A DNA stretch of 64,000 nucleotides from Candidatus Methylophosphatis roskildensis (GCA_016708905.1 JADJEV010000004.1:744001-808000), one strand, 5' to 3'; counted from the stretch's first letter, positions 34,615 to 44,266 are shown. Program-made: numbers and translations. Notes: generated from the letters alone by a model not told the origin.

Positions 34615-34821
34615 ATGCCCACGCGTTTCGAGGATCTTCAACTGGACACCCGCCACGACGCCGAACGGGCCGCCTGCCGGTTTCTGCTGCAGAACCGCTA
34701 TGTCAGCCTGGATGAGGCCTGTGAGGATCTCGATCTGACGCTGGCCGAGTTGTGGAGCCGGATCCTGCGCGAGGCCGGCTTGCCCGACTGCGATCCGCCG
34801 GCCTTCGCCCCCTTCGCCTGA
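34615..34821 (+). CDS. Small conserved-looking acidic protein
   Basis: 68 residues. The sequence MPTRFEDLQLDTRHDAERAA is followed by FLLQNRYVSLDEACEDLDL and ILREAGLPDCD; it is helical and acidic with no membrane segment. CCGGAG lies 11 bases before the ATG, a weak ribosome site. I do not recognise a family. It stands alone, divergent from mct. Codon use is like that of its neighbours, so it is likely a real gene. Confidence 0.55.
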   Translation: MPTRFEDLQLDTRHDAERAACRFLLQNRYVSLDEACEDLDLTLAELWSRILREAGLPDCDPPAFAPFA

Positions 34822-34966
34822 CTATCAGGTATCGCCGGCCTGAAGGCCGCATCGGTGCAGGTTCCCAGAGGGGCCATGCCTGGAAGGCGCATGAATCCTC
34901 GCTCGCAGCCATGCCATGCCGGAGAGTGCCAATCGGCGCGGCTTCCAGGCCGGTCATGAGCCGGTG

Positions 34967-35809
34967 CTATCGCGCCGGACCGGGCGCGGCGAATGCCTCG
35001 CGCAGCGCCGGGCCGGCGAGCAGGCTCCGCCATTGCGACTCCCAGCAACAGCGGTGGTCGAAACCTTCCAGTTCGATCAGGCTCGCATCGGGGAAGCGCG
35101 CGGCATAGCGTGTAGCCAGTGCCGGCGTGACATTGGCATCGCGCGAACCGATCAGGTGGAACTCGCGCGCCGGTTGTTCGCGCCGCACGCGCTCGAGCGG
35201 ATCGAGCGAGCCTGCCAGCGGCGAATAGCCGTGCAGCGCGGTCCAGCCGGCGAGGTCGAGGTTGCCGGCAAGGGTGACGACACTCGCCGCCTGCGGCAGC
35301 CGATCGGCCAACAGCACGGCCAGCGTGCCGCCGCCGCTGTAGCCGATCAGCACGACGCGGTCGAATCGCTGGTCGCGCAGAAAGCCCCCCAGTGCGCGCG
35401 CCATGCTGTCGACGACCGCTGCGCCGTAGCGGGCATGAGTCCACACCAGCGGGTTGCATGCGCCGCCGCTCTGCAGGCGGAAATGGCACGGCCGTCCGAG
35501 ATACAGGCTCGGCGCCTGGTCCTGCGCCATCAGCCGCAGGGCGAGCGGGTTGCGCGGCGTCGGGTCGGCGGCGACCAGGTCGCGTTCGAGCCACGGCGTG
35601 CCATCGTGATCGATGTAGACGTGCAGTTCGCGCGAACGGTCATCGCGCCCGTCGCGAAAGTAGGCCTGGTGGACGAAGGGATCGCCGCGCAGCACGCGCG
35701 ACTGCATCTGCGAAGCAGCCGCGATGCGCTCGGCGGTGTCGCGAGTTGCGGCGCAGCCATCCAGTGCAAGCACAGCCGCCGCCAGAATCAGCCACCACCG
35801 CGCGCTCAT
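34967..35809 (-). CDS. Putative lipoprotein alpha/beta hydrolase
   Basis: 280 residues. The N-terminus (MSARWWLILAAAVLALDGC) looks like a lipoprotein signal with Cys19, although Asp at -2 is unusual. The fold of the rest is alpha/beta hydrolase: nucleophile Ser in LIGYSGGGTL (about 155), likely acid in GSRDANVTP, and His in GFDHRCCW near the C-terminus. The substrate is unknown; esterase or thioesterase is possible. An alternative start at 35827 adds six prolines-rich residues. Immediately downstream of the autotransporter gene, 38 bases away. Confidence 0.8.
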   Translation of the reverse strand: MSARWWLILAAAVLALDGCAATRDTAERIAAASQMQSRVLRGDPFVHQAYFRDGRDDRSRELHVYIDHDGTPWLERDLVAADPTPRNPLALRLMAQDQAPSLYLGRPCHFRLQSGGACNPLVWTHARYGAAVVDSMARALGGFLRDQRFDRVVLIGYSGGGTLAVLLADRLPQAASVVTLAGNLDLAGWTALHGYSPLAGSLDPLERVRREQPAREFHLIGSRDANVTPALATRYAARFPDASLIELEGFDHRCCWESQWRSLLAGPALREAFAAPGPAR

Positions 35810-35847
35810 CGGCGGCGGTGGCGGCATTCGATCAGGAGCGGCGCCGG

Positions 35848-37251
35848 TCAGAACTCGACGCGTACACCGCCGGTGAGCGAGTGGCTCTTGGTGTCGGCGA
35901 GCCCGAGCACCGATTCGAGATTGACGAATGCGGCGATGCCGTTGGCGAAGGTGCCGGTCAGGCCAGCGCGCAGGGTGAAGTAGTTGCGATCGGGCGAGGC
36001 GGTCGGAATCGTGAACGAGGTATTGAACGGATCGTTGGCGTACTTGGCGACGATGCCGTCGGCATTGTTGCGGAATTCGTGATTCCATTCCAGGCCGGCG
36101 TAGGGCGAGATCACGCCGGAGCCGGTGCTGATCGCCTTGGTCAGGCTCACACCGAGTGCCGAGATCAGCGACGTGACCTTGCGGCCCGCGACATCGAGAC
36201 CGAGGCCGCTCTTCGATTCCTCCTCGGTGAAGGCGTCGGTCTTCAGGCGCAGGTAGTTCAGGCGGGCGAAGGGCGAGATGGTCAGGTCGCCATTCACCAT
36301 GTCGTAGCCGCCGCCGATCGAGCCGGTCAGTTGATCGGCACTGGGCGAGCCGCGTGCGACCGTATCGAAGCCTGCAACCGTGGTGGTGCTGACCACCACG
36401 ATGCGCCGCGCGGTGTCGAAGTCGATCTTGGCGAATCCGAGATGGCCATCGACGTAATAGCCGCCCTGGTTGTAGCTGCCGTAGAGGCTGATGCCGCGGT
36501 CGTCGGACTTGACGTCGCCCAGGCTGTTGTCGAAATCCGCCTTGGTCTTCGAGTAGCTGAGGGCCACGCCTGCAACCAGCGCATCGGTGAAGCGGTAGTC
36601 GACGCCGCCGGTGAGGCCGTAGTCGCTGAAGTCGAACGAATCCTCGAGCGAGGAGGCGTCGCGATTGCCCCAGTTGTAATGGCCATTGACGAAGCCGCCC
36701 AGGCGCCCGCCCAGGCCATCGGCGCTGGCCCCGCCGCCGGTCGAGCCGGGCGGCAGCAGGCTCGCCAGCGAAACCGCCTGGCCGTTGATGTCGAAGCTCG
36801 ATCCTGCCACCCCGCCGGCACGGCCCTTGCGCAGGGCGAGAAGGCGCGCGTTGAGCGGCTTGGCGAAATTGGTGGTGCGGGCGCGCGACAATCCGTTCAT
36901 TTCTTCGGGTGCCACCGCCTGCAGCGCGTCGCGCAGGCCGCCCGTGGTCAGCCCCAGGTCGAACGATCCCGACCCCGGCGTGCCCTGGCCCGGCGCCGTT
37001 TGCTGCGCGTTGCTGGTGACGATCAGCTTGGTACAGGAACTGAGCAGCACCTGCTGAGCGGCGGTCAGCCTCTCTTGGGCGCCGGCCATCTGCGGGCAGA
37101 CGGTCTGCGTCACGTTAGCAGCCGAGGCCTGTACCGGGTTCAGGGCTGGTACCAGGTTGAGGTCGGCGTATGCGCTCGCCATCGACAGGCTGCCGATCGC
37201 GGTGGCCAGCAGTTTCACCTGCAACGGCGAACGGTGCGTGAATTGATTCAT
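35848..37251 (-). CDS. Autotransporter-type outer-membrane beta-barrel protein
   Basis: 467 residues from ATG 37251. A signal peptide (LLATAIGSLSMASAYA) is followed by a short passenger region (about 30-170) and an autotransporter beta-barrel (about 180-467) with alternating aromatic strands, such as NGHYNWGN and YDMVNGDLTISPFARL, and the terminal Phe in GGVRVEF that outer-membrane proteins use for BAM recognition. The passenger is small and Cys-containing, so it may be an adhesin-like surface protein or only a porin-like barrel. Divergent from the caspase gene. Confidence 0.85.
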   Translation of the reverse strand: MNQFTHRSPLQVKLLATAIGSLSMASAYADLNLVPALNPVQASAANVTQTVCPQMAGAQERLTAAQQVLLSSCTKLIVTSNAQQTAPGQGTPGSGSFDLGLTTGGLRDALQAVAPEEMNGLSRARTTNFAKPLNARLLALRKGRAGGVAGSSFDINGQAVSLASLLPPGSTGGGASADGLGGRLGGFVNGHYNWGNRDASSLEDSFDFSDYGLTGGVDYRFTDALVAGVALSYSKTKADFDNSLGDVKSDDRGISLYGSYNQGGYYVDGHLGFAKIDFDTARRIVVVSTTTVAGFDTVARGSPSADQLTGSIGGGYDMVNGDLTISPFARLNYLRLKTDAFTEEESKSGLGLDVAGRKVTSLISALGVSLTKAISTGSGVISPYAGLEWNHEFRNNADGIVAKYANDPFNTSFTIPTASPDRNYFTLRAGLTGTFANGIAAFVNLESVLGLADTKSHSLTGGVRVEF

Positions 37252-37661
37252 CGAGACTCTCCCTTGTCGCTGACTGTTGTTCGGCGTCTGCGCGGCTGCC
37301 GGATTGATCGAGGCGCGGCAATGACCAACCACATCCGTCGCAAAACCTTTGGCAAGAAACGCAATCCGATCCGCCGGCCCCGGGCCAGGCATCCGCCCGC
37401 CGGCGACCGGCCCCTGGGCGCGGCCAACGCGCCGCGAGTCCGGCTTTCCGGGCCTGATTCGACGGCGGGCTCATTGTAACGATGATCGCAGGAATGTGTG
37501 AACTCTGTCGAAGGTCTTATAGGCGCCCTGCCGCGCTGGCGATCGGCTCCTACTCACGGGCTAGGTCGCCGGCAATCGGGTCATTTGCCTGCGATGAGTG
37601 CTATAAATGCTGCATGAACGTGCAAACTTCAATGCTGCAGGTGCACCGGGCGAGGTTCGAC
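37252..37661. other. Divergent intergenic region, no gene recognised
   Basis: 410 bases between the outer-membrane protein and the caspase-like gene, holding the two divergent promoters. In-frame ATGs at 37482 and 37614 precede the caspase start but have no ribosome site. No repeats or hairpins stand out. Confidence 0.5.
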
Positions 37662-39971
37662 ATGGTGGGTCGGGCGTGGCGGATGGTGCGCGGAATCCCG
37701 CTGATCCTGTTCGTCCTCGCGCTCCTGATTCCTCAGGCGTCGATGGCGCAGCAGCTCGCGGCCCTCACGCCCGCGTTGCGTGAGGCCGACAAGCTGCTGG
37801 TCGTCGACTGCCTGCTGCCCGGCCAGGTGCGCAGGCTGGGTGCCAACATGACCTACCTGTCGGCCCGACGGCCGGCCAAGATCACGGCCGACGAATGCAG
37901 CCTGCGCGGCGGCGAATATGTCGTCTATGACCGCGCCAAACTCGACAATGTGCTCGCCGCCTGGCTGCCGGCGGCCAACCAGGGCGATCCGGCGGCGCAG
38001 ACCTATGTCGGCGAGATCTACGAGCGCGGCATCGGCGGCGTTTCGCCGAGCTACGCCGATTCGGCCACCTGGTATCGCAAGGCGGCCGACCAGGGCTATT
38101 CGCGCGCCCAGATCAACCTCGGCTTCCTCTACGAGAAGGGCCTCGGCGTCGAACGCAACCCGACCCAGGCGCTCAATCTCTATCGCAAGGCCGCCGGCCT
38201 GGAAGGTGCCATTGCCCTCGAAGGCGGCGATGCGGCGCGCGACGAGCAGGTGCGCAAGCTGCAGGGCGAACTCGAATCGACGCGCCAGCAGCTCGACAGG
38301 GCGCAAAAGGATCTCGAACGCCTGCGCAAGGAGTCGGGCGCCGAACGCAGCCAGCTCGATCGGCGGATTCGCGAGGCCCAGACTTCCGGCGACAACGCCT
38401 CGGTCGCGAAGCTCAAGGAGGCACTGCGCCAGCGCGACTCGGAACTCGATGCGCGCGGCCGCGAGGTCGCCGATCTCAGCGCCTCGCTCGGTTCGACGCG
38501 CAAGCAGCTCCAGTCGCTTCAGTCCGAAACCGCCTCGCTGCGCGATCAACTGCAGCAGGCGCGCCAGGGCGTGCAGTCGCATGAAGACGAACTGGCGGTG
38601 CGCCGCATGCGCGCCGAGGAGGATCAGCGCAAGATCGAGAGCCTGAAGGCGGAACTCACTGGCAAGCGCACGGACAGCGATGCGACGGCGGCCGACAACC
38701 AGCGCCGGCTGGAAGCCCAGCTCAAGCTGCGCGAGGAGGAACTCGCGCGCCAGAAGGCGGAGATCGCCCGCGTCGAGGCCGAGGCCAAGCAGTACAAGGA
38801 ACGCCTGATCGCGCTCGAAGCCAGGGACAAGAGCAAGGACGCCGGGAAGTCACGCGCCGCGGACGTGGTGGCGATCGCGCCGCCGACCATCGAACTGATC
38901 GACCCGCCGATGGTGCTCACGCGCAGCCAGATGACGGTCAAGGTTCGCGGCAACCTCAAGCAGCGCGAACTGGTTGGCAAGGTCAGCGCACCGGCCGGCC
39001 TGCTGGCCTTCACCGTCAATGATCTCGGCATCGATACCGACAAGAACGGGCTGTTCCGGGTGCAGGTCACCCTGCAGGGCGCGCAGACGCCGGTGAATCT
39101 GGTGGCGGTCGATCGGCAGGGCAAGCGCGCCGCGCTGGATTTCATCCTGCAGTCCGAAGACAAGCAGGACGGAGCGGTCACCGCGACCCTGGCGCCCTAT
39201 CTGTCGCGCGTCGAGTTCGGCGGCTATTACGCACTGGTGATTGGCAACCAGGCCTACAAGCAGTTACCGCGGCTGGAGACGGCCATCGAGGACGCCAAGG
39301 CGGTGTCCGATCTGCTGACCAGCAAATACGGTTTCAAGGTGACCCTGCTGCAGAACGCCACGCGCTACGAGATACTCTCGGCGCTCAACAAGCTGCGCGC
39401 CACGCTGACCGAGAAGGACAACCTGCTGATCTACTACGCCGGCCACGGCGAGATCGACAAGGCCAACCAGCGCGGTTACTGGCTGCCGGTCGACGCCGAA
39501 CCGAGCAGCGATGCCAACTGGATTTCCAACGTCTCGATCACCGACCTGCTGAGCGCCCTGTCGGTCAAGCATGCGCTGGTGGTGGCCGACTCCTGCTACT
39601 CGGGCACCCTGACTCGCTCGTCGATCGGCCAGCTCGAGTCGGGCATCTCGGACGATGCACGGGAGAAATGGCTGCGTGCGATGGTCAAGGCGCGGGCGCG
39701 CACCGTGATGACATCGGGCGGGCTGCAGCCGGTGCTCGATGGCGGCGGCGGCAAGCATTCGGTGTTCGCCAAGTTCTTTCTCGATGTGCTCGCCGCCAAC
39801 AGCGATGCACTCGAGGCGCAGCGGCTGTACCGCGAAGTCGCCGCGCGCGTGCTCGACGTGGCGAGCCGCTACCGCCTCGATCAGCGGCCCGAGTACGCGC
39901 CGCTCAAGTTCGCCGGCCACGAATCGGGCGACTTCCTGTTCGTGCCGGTCGTCACCACGGCCAGCCGGTAG
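37662..39971 (+). CDS. Exported caspase-family protein with SEL1 repeats and coiled coil
   Basis: 769 residues from ATG 37662, chosen because GAGG precedes it and a clean signal peptide follows (GIPLILFVLALLIPQASMA, cleavage before QQ). Residues about 110-180 contain two SEL1-like repeats (AAQTYVGEIYERG, RAQINLGFLYEKG). Residues about 200-400 are a long charged coiled coil. A small beta domain follows, and the C-terminal 240 residues are a C14 caspase-like peptidase with His595 in YYAGHGEI and Cys645 in VVADSCYSG. Such orthocaspases cleave after basic residues. Export to the periplasm is unusual for a role in cell death and suggests signalling or envelope work. Confidence 0.88.
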   Translation: MVGRAWRMVRGIPLILFVLALLIPQASMAQQLAALTPALREADKLLVVDCLLPGQVRRLGANMTYLSARRPAKITADECSLRGGEYVVYDRAKLDNVLAAWLPAANQGDPAAQTYVGEIYERGIGGVSPSYADSATWYRKAADQGYSRAQINLGFLYEKGLGVERNPTQALNLYRKAAGLEGAIALEGGDAARDEQVRKLQGELESTRQQLDRAQKDLERLRKESGAERSQLDRRIREAQTSGDNASVAKLKEALRQRDSELDARGREVADLSASLGSTRKQLQSLQSETASLRDQLQQARQGVQSHEDELAVRRMRAEEDQRKIESLKAELTGKRTDSDATAADNQRRLEAQLKLREEELARQKAEIARVEAEAKQYKERLIALEARDKSKDAGKSRAADVVAIAPPTIELIDPPMVLTRSQMTVKVRGNLKQRELVGKVSAPAGLLAFTVNDLGIDTDKNGLFRVQVTLQGAQTPVNLVAVDRQGKRAALDFILQSEDKQDGAVTATLAPYLSRVEFGGYYALVIGNQAYKQLPRLETAIEDAKAVSDLLTSKYGFKVTLLQNATRYEILSALNKLRATLTEKDNLLIYYAGHGEIDKANQRGYWLPVDAEPSSDANWISNVSITDLLSALSVKHALVVADSCYSGTLTRSSIGQLESGISDDAREKWLRAMVKARARTVMTSGGLQPVLDGGGGKHSVFAKFFLDVLAANSDALEAQRLYREVAARVLDVASRYRLDQRPEYAPLKFAGHESGDFLFVPVVTTASR

Positions 39972-40610
39972 ATCGTTTTCCGCCGGCTGTGGCGCCGGCG
40001 GTTTCGATCCCTGCGCCAGATCTCGACTGATCGGCTCGCGTTTCGCCCCACTCGACCGCTAATGGTCGATCCTCTACACTTCCTCCTCTGGTCCGTTCTG
40101 CACCGAAGGTGTTGCACTTGGTGTTCAAGACCACGACTGCCTGCGAGGATGATCCGCACGGCGGACGCGCAATCGCGGGGCAATGTTGCATTCGACTTCA
40201 CGAAGGCGACAATTCATGCGCTGTGCAATAGACCGGGTGCCGCCGCACGACCGGACCCAACGAGAAGATGACTGATCCCATAAACCGCAGTTGCGCTAGC
40301 GACATTCGGTTCATGCTTCGACAGGCCTGTCCTGAGTAATGTCGAAGGGCTCAGCACGAACGGAATTTCTTTGGGTCACCCGGTAGGTGAGGTTTTCTGC
40401 GAGCCGTTCGCCCTGAGCCTGTCGAAGGGCAGCCAACGTTTTCAGACCCCAACCGCGGTGTTTTTTTTGACGATCGACCTCTACACCACTGCCACACCCG
40501 AGCGGGTGCGACCCTGCGGCAGATCGATGTCGCATGCGCGGTCGAGATAAGCTCGATCATCATCGCAGGACGCGCAAAGGCAGAGAGCCTGGGAGATGAC
40601 GGAGGCCAAC
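39972..40610. other. Intergenic region with second REP family
   Basis: 639 bases without a convincing gene. Repeats of the TTCGACAGG...CCTGAG...GTCGAAGGGCTCAG type lie at 40315-40363, and an inverted copy CGTTCGCCCTGAGCCTGTCG at 40405-40430. These are common intergenic palindromes in Proteobacteria. Upstream of 40611 GGAGG marks the start of the next gene. Confidence 0.65.
40315..40430. repeat. REP-like pair, family 2
   Basis: TTCGACAGG-CTGAG and GTCGAAGGGCTCAGCACGAACGG are arms of one palindrome (40315-40363); CCGTTCGCCCTGAGCC and GTCGAAGGGC (about 40404-40430) form the inverted copy. Unlike family 1, the core is CTTCGACA/TGTCGAAG. Confidence 0.75.
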
Positions 40611-40943
40611 ATGAGCGAACTCGAACATTATGACCGGGAGATCTACGAACTCGATCAGCGCATCGGGCGGCTGGCGCTTACCTGCGGCGCGGATCTGTCA
40701 CGGCAAGAGGTGGTGGTCGGACTGATCAAGGGCCATTTCGAAAGTTGTGCCCACACCGACGCGCTGAGCAAATCACGGCTCGCGGAGTTGCGCGCGCTGC
40801 TGATGCTCAAGTACAAGATCGAGGCGAGCTGTCTCGATGCAATGGGGGTGGCCGATTGCAGTCGCCTGATCTCCGAGCAAGACGCGCGGTTGCGCCTGCG
40901 TGGTTTCCCGCGGGAAAGTCAGACCGACATCGGCGAGCCTTGA
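40611..40943 (+). CDS. Small hypothetical protein
   Basis: 110 residues. Helical and charged (SELEHYDREIYELDQRIGRL, then LSRQEVVVGLIKGHFE), probably a cytosolic four-helix protein. Contains three Cys (about 30, 49 and 74) without a recognisable metal motif. ATG 40611 is preceded by GGAGG at eight bases and is preferred over an in-frame ATG 15 bases upstream. No family recognised. It is isolated from other genes on the same strand. Confidence 0.65.
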   Translation: MSELEHYDREIYELDQRIGRLALTCGADLSRQEVVVGLIKGHFESCAHTDALSKSRLAELRALLMLKYKIEASCLDAMGVADCSRLISEQDARLRLRGFPRESQTDIGEP

Positions 40944-41529
40944 CTGCGCGCAGCGAGTTTGGCCGGATCGATCCGCAGTCGATTCGGCGCCGGGATTGTT
41001 TTGCGTTCCAACCGGCGGACGAGTTCCGTCACTTGCCGGCTCTGACACCGGACCATCGCTTGCGATCGCGCCGGTCGGACGCTTCGGCGCTTCGATTTCT
41101 CCGGCGGGCGGCGCGACGACCGTTGGCGTCGGGGCGAACGGGCTGGTATTCAGGTCATCCAGGTCGATGTCTTTGGCATGGACGAGCTTCGCGAAAAAGG
41201 ATTGGTGGCGCCGCTTCCAGGTGGCCCGACGTTTACGCCTAGCCCCTTGCAGCAGAGTCAGATCGGCGCGATGCGTTGGACGCCTGGTTGCATTGGCCGC
41301 ACTGCCTTTGTCGCGCTGTATCGCGTCCGTGCAATGGACGATCCGCACCGGCTCATAGAACAACGCGCCGATGGCAATCCATTCGCCGTCGGCCGGCGCT
41401 TCGTCAATCTGTGCGATTCACCAGGCGCTTCAGCGCCTTCGCATAGCGCTTGCCGAACTCCGCGCAGGCGCGATGCCGCGCTGGCCAGCAGGGCACGCGC
41501 CGAAGTCAACGCATGGCGCAGCACGTCCG
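40944..41529. other. No confident gene
   Basis: About 590 bases with overlapping frames on both strands. A minus-strand frame (41363-40773) reads FYEPVRIVHCTDAIQR and then becomes proline-rich; it overlaps the preceding gene and has no ribosome site. It could be a decayed gene, but I cannot support a product. Confidence 0.4.
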
Positions 41530-41560
41530 GGTGCAATCGCGGACTTGCCGCGATTGCACC
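41530..41560 (-). terminator. Hairpin after the small periplasmic protein gene
   Basis: GGTGCAATCGCGG-acttg-CCGCGATTGCACC is a perfect 13-bp stem with a 5-base loop, 11 bases past the stop of the gene that ends at 41572. No T-run follows on the minus strand, so it may stop transcription only partially or protect the mRNA end. Confidence 0.6.
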
Positions 41561-41571
41561 GTCGCTCGCGA

Positions 41572-41823
41572 CTACTTGACGTCGAGCAGCTGCATCGCTT
41601 TTTCGAGCAACTTCATCGCCTCGGCTTCCTTGCCCTCTTCCATCATGCGCCGGCTGTCGGCAACCAGTTTCCGCACTTCATCGGTCGTTGTTGGCGTATG
41701 TTGGCCGGACGCCATAGCCGTATCGATCTTCTTCATCGTATCGGTGTACGCCGCACTGGCGGCAAAGGCGGCACCTGCGACGGCGAGCAATGCTGACAGC
41801 AACAGGATTTTGTGGGGTTTCAT
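41572..41823 (-). CDS. Small periplasmic helical protein
   Basis: 83 residues. A signal peptide (MKPHKILLLSALLAVAGAAFA) is followed by about 60 residues of helix: TMKKIDTAMASG, DEVRKLVADSRRMMEEGK and AMKLLEKAMQLLD. GGAGAGG precedes ATG 41823 at the proper distance. Similar short exported proteins occur widely in Proteobacteria with no defined role. It ends in a hairpin at 41560. Confidence 0.75.
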   Translation of the reverse strand: MKPHKILLLSALLAVAGAAFAASAAYTDTMKKIDTAMASGQHTPTTTDEVRKLVADSRRMMEEGKEAEAMKLLEKAMQLLDVK

Positions 41824-41967
41824 GAACCTCTCCTCTGGTTGGTGGCGTGGACACGAGGTACGCGCGCGGTTTTGGACATTGGCGTGCCACTCGCTACGCG
41901 TTCGTCGATCGCCCATGGATAAGCTTACTCACCTTCGCACTAAGACGCGCGCCCGGTTATAGGCCGG

Positions 41968-42465
41968 CTAAACTGCGTTGCACATTTCCCCGATGACCTT
42001 CTTCGCGTCGCCGACCCCGGTCATCGTCTTGCCCACATAACAGAGCCCGTGGTCCGGCCCTGGGTAACCGGGTGCCATCCAACGTTTGTTGGCGATCAAC
42101 TGGCGCGCCTTGTACGCCTTGAGGATCGGCATGCCGGCGATTGCGGACTTCGGGGCGTGACCAGAAGCCGGGGCCGGCCCAGGCGTGGGTCGGCGCAATC
42201 GTCAGCTTGATCAGGCTGCGTGCTGCGTCGCCGGACGGCTTGACGCGATCGCAACCGAGTTCGCCCTGCAGCTTGATGCGTTGCGTAGTGTCGTAGATGA
42301 GGCGCCCTCCGTGCGATGACCCGCTCTTAGCCTGACGCTGTGAACCTACTGGCCGCACCTCTGGACCATCGACGATCGGCTTCTTTACCAGAATCATCAT
42401 GGCCGCCGCCGCGATCATTCCGGCAGCGGTGGCGGCGACATCGAGCATTAGATTGGATTTTGGAT
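41968..42465 (-). pseudogene. Relic of fructose EIIC and LamB-like porin genes, part 1
   Basis: On the minus strand 42465-42330 encodes AAMMILVKKPIVDGPEV, the end of a fructose EIIC as in the intact gene at 59670 (LMLLKKPIVDGP). The next about 170 bases encode RIKLQGELGCDRVKPSGDA and FWSRPEVR, the second-to-last region of the porin at 58323. After PEVR the match stops and another frame runs to 41968 with a tail (KAYKARQLIANKRW, GKTMTGVGDAKKV) that I do not recognise. The gene order EIIC-porin is that of the intact fructose operon, so this is a decayed second copy. Confidence 0.8.
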
Positions 42466-42477
42466 TGGGTGTAACTC

Positions 42478-43920
42478 TCATACTGATGCCCGGCGAGTCG
42501 GAAGCGGCACGACGTTTTCGGGGAAGTGAATCTCGCGCCGGTATTGAGCCGAGACGAGCTGCCACGCGGCATCGAAGCGCTCGCTCTGCGCCAGCGCACG
42601 GAAGGTGAGGATCGCCTGCCCGCCGTCGATGCTCCAGCGTTGCCCCGAGCGTTTCATGCGCTGGGTCACCAGCGTCTTGCAGGCCGCCTCCACCACGCCC
42701 GAGCCGATCGGCAGATTCTCGGCACGCAGTCGCGCATAGTCCATGCGTGCGCGGTTGCGCCGGAAGTACGTGAGTTCCTGCTTGAGCGCCTTGCAACGGC
42801 GCTTGCGGCTGTGATGGTAGGCGAGCGTGCGGATCACCCTGCCCACGCCGTCCTCGGCCTTGAGCAGCAGATGGCGGTATTCCTTGAAGCGGGCCTGCGC
42901 CTTAGGGGACGTTTCACCATAGACATGACCGAAGGCCCGCCGCAGATGTTCCGCGGCGTGGTAGAAGTCCACCACTTCCTCGCCTGGGGGCAGTTCCTTG
43001 GCGAGGAACTCCCAGTTGTCGCGCGCCCCATCGGCCACCTTGACCAGTCGTAGTTGCGGTTGGTGCTTGAGCGCATGTTCGACTTCCGCCACCAATTGGC
43101 CCTTGAGTGTGCACTTCTTCGGCTCGGACATGCGCGCATGACGCACCGTGCGCAGCCGCTCGCCGGCCCCGTCATAGTGGCTCAGCGTGCCGCAGCCCAC
43201 TTCGCGAAATCCCGCTGGCCCCTTGGTGGGCTTGCCCTGCTGCCGGCTTTGTTCGCGTTTGTCCTCGCGCTGCCCGTCTTTCATCGGCGCCATCACCCCG
43301 TCCAGCGAGACCGCAAGCACGGCGGCCTGGGCGAGGGGCGGCGCCTGCTCGCGCAACTGGCTCTCCCACTGCATACGATGTTGTTCCCACTTCGCGTCAA
43401 TCGCCTTGGGCAGTCGGTCCAGGCTGCTGCGTGAGGGGTGCATGCCGCCCAACTCGCCAAACAACTGCTCGCCTTCGGCCGGCGTCAGATGGGTGACTAC
43501 CCACAAGCCCATCCGCGCGGCCAGCGGGGTGAAGAACCCCTCGACGATCCCAGCACGCAACTCCAGCGGGCATTCGCTCTGCCCGTTGGTGCCCGCCGCA
43601 CGGTAACGGTGGCGCAGCACCTTCACCGGTCCGGCCGCCGTCATGTATTCGCCGCAGCCGCTGACTACCCGTCGGTATAGCACCCCCTCGATCCTCAGCA
43701 CCGGGAGCGTCACGTCCAGCCGCGCCAGCTCTTCGCCGACAAACTCGCGCTCGGCTTCGGCAAAGCGCCGGCGCACTTCGCGCTCGAACGCTTCGAACCC
43801 TTCTCCATGGTCACTTGCGCAGCGCCTGCGCCCCTCGATAAAACACAATAGGCTCTCCAGCGCCTTGCCGCCGACACGCGCCTTTTCCTTGAGCGCGCCA
43901 ACTTTCGCTACACTTTCCAT
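42478..43920 (-). CDS. ISKra4-family transposase
   Basis: 480 residues from ATG 43920, which has CCGGAGG upstream; a longer frame reaches 44034 but enters the IS end. The first Asp lies in AVSLDGVMAPMKD, the second in EVVDFYHAAEHL, and the Glu in the conserved GSGVVEAACKTLVTQRMKRS. The ending ILTFRALAQSERFDAAWQL is typical of ISKra4. The frame is intact, so the element may be active. Confidence 0.88.
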   Translation of the reverse strand: MESVAKVGALKEKARVGGKALESLLCFIEGRRRCASDHGEGFEAFEREVRRRFAEAEREFVGEELARLDVTLPVLRIEGVLYRRVVSGCGEYMTAAGPVKVLRHRYRAAGTNGQSECPLELRAGIVEGFFTPLAARMGLWVVTHLTPAEGEQLFGELGGMHPSRSSLDRLPKAIDAKWEQHRMQWESQLREQAPPLAQAAVLAVSLDGVMAPMKDGQREDKREQSRQQGKPTKGPAGFREVGCGTLSHYDGAGERLRTVRHARMSEPKKCTLKGQLVAEVEHALKHQPQLRLVKVADGARDNWEFLAKELPPGEEVVDFYHAAEHLRRAFGHVYGETSPKAQARFKEYRHLLLKAEDGVGRVIRTLAYHHSRKRRCKALKQELTYFRRNRARMDYARLRAENLPIGSGVVEAACKTLVTQRMKRSGQRWSIDGGQAILTFRALAQSERFDAAWQLVSAQYRREIHFPENVVPLPTRRASV

Positions 43921-44266
43921 GGGCCAGCCTCCGGTGGTTGTTTCTCGCAAATCCAACCGCCTTCTATCACGAGGTTGGCCCACCCCCACCCATGCCAGAC
44001 CAATTTCGTCTGGACACACTATCAGCATACTCATAAGCCATTGATTTTATTATCAACGGTAGACCTACACCCGCGCCTTTTCCTTGAGCGCGCCAACTTT
44101 CGCTACACTTTCCATGGGCCAGCCTCCGGTGGTTGTTTCTCGCAAATCCAACCGCCTTCTATCACGAGGTTGGCCCACCCCCACCCATGCCAGACCAATT
44201 TCGTCTGGACACACTATCAGCATACTCATAAGCCATTGATTTTATTATCAACGGTAGACCTACACC
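43877..44266. repeat. 195-bp tandem duplication at the IS end
   Basis: Bases 43877-44071 are repeated directly at 44072-44266 with no difference noticed. The unit spans the first about 15 codons of the transposase, its ribosome site and the outer IS sequence. It doubles the promoter and terminal region of the element. Confidence 0.9.

Noticed and set aside
35392..37479. 695-residue open frame on the plus strand
   Set aside because: Antisense to the outer-membrane barrel gene, which has a signal peptide and terminal Phe; the antisense product is GC-codon noise.
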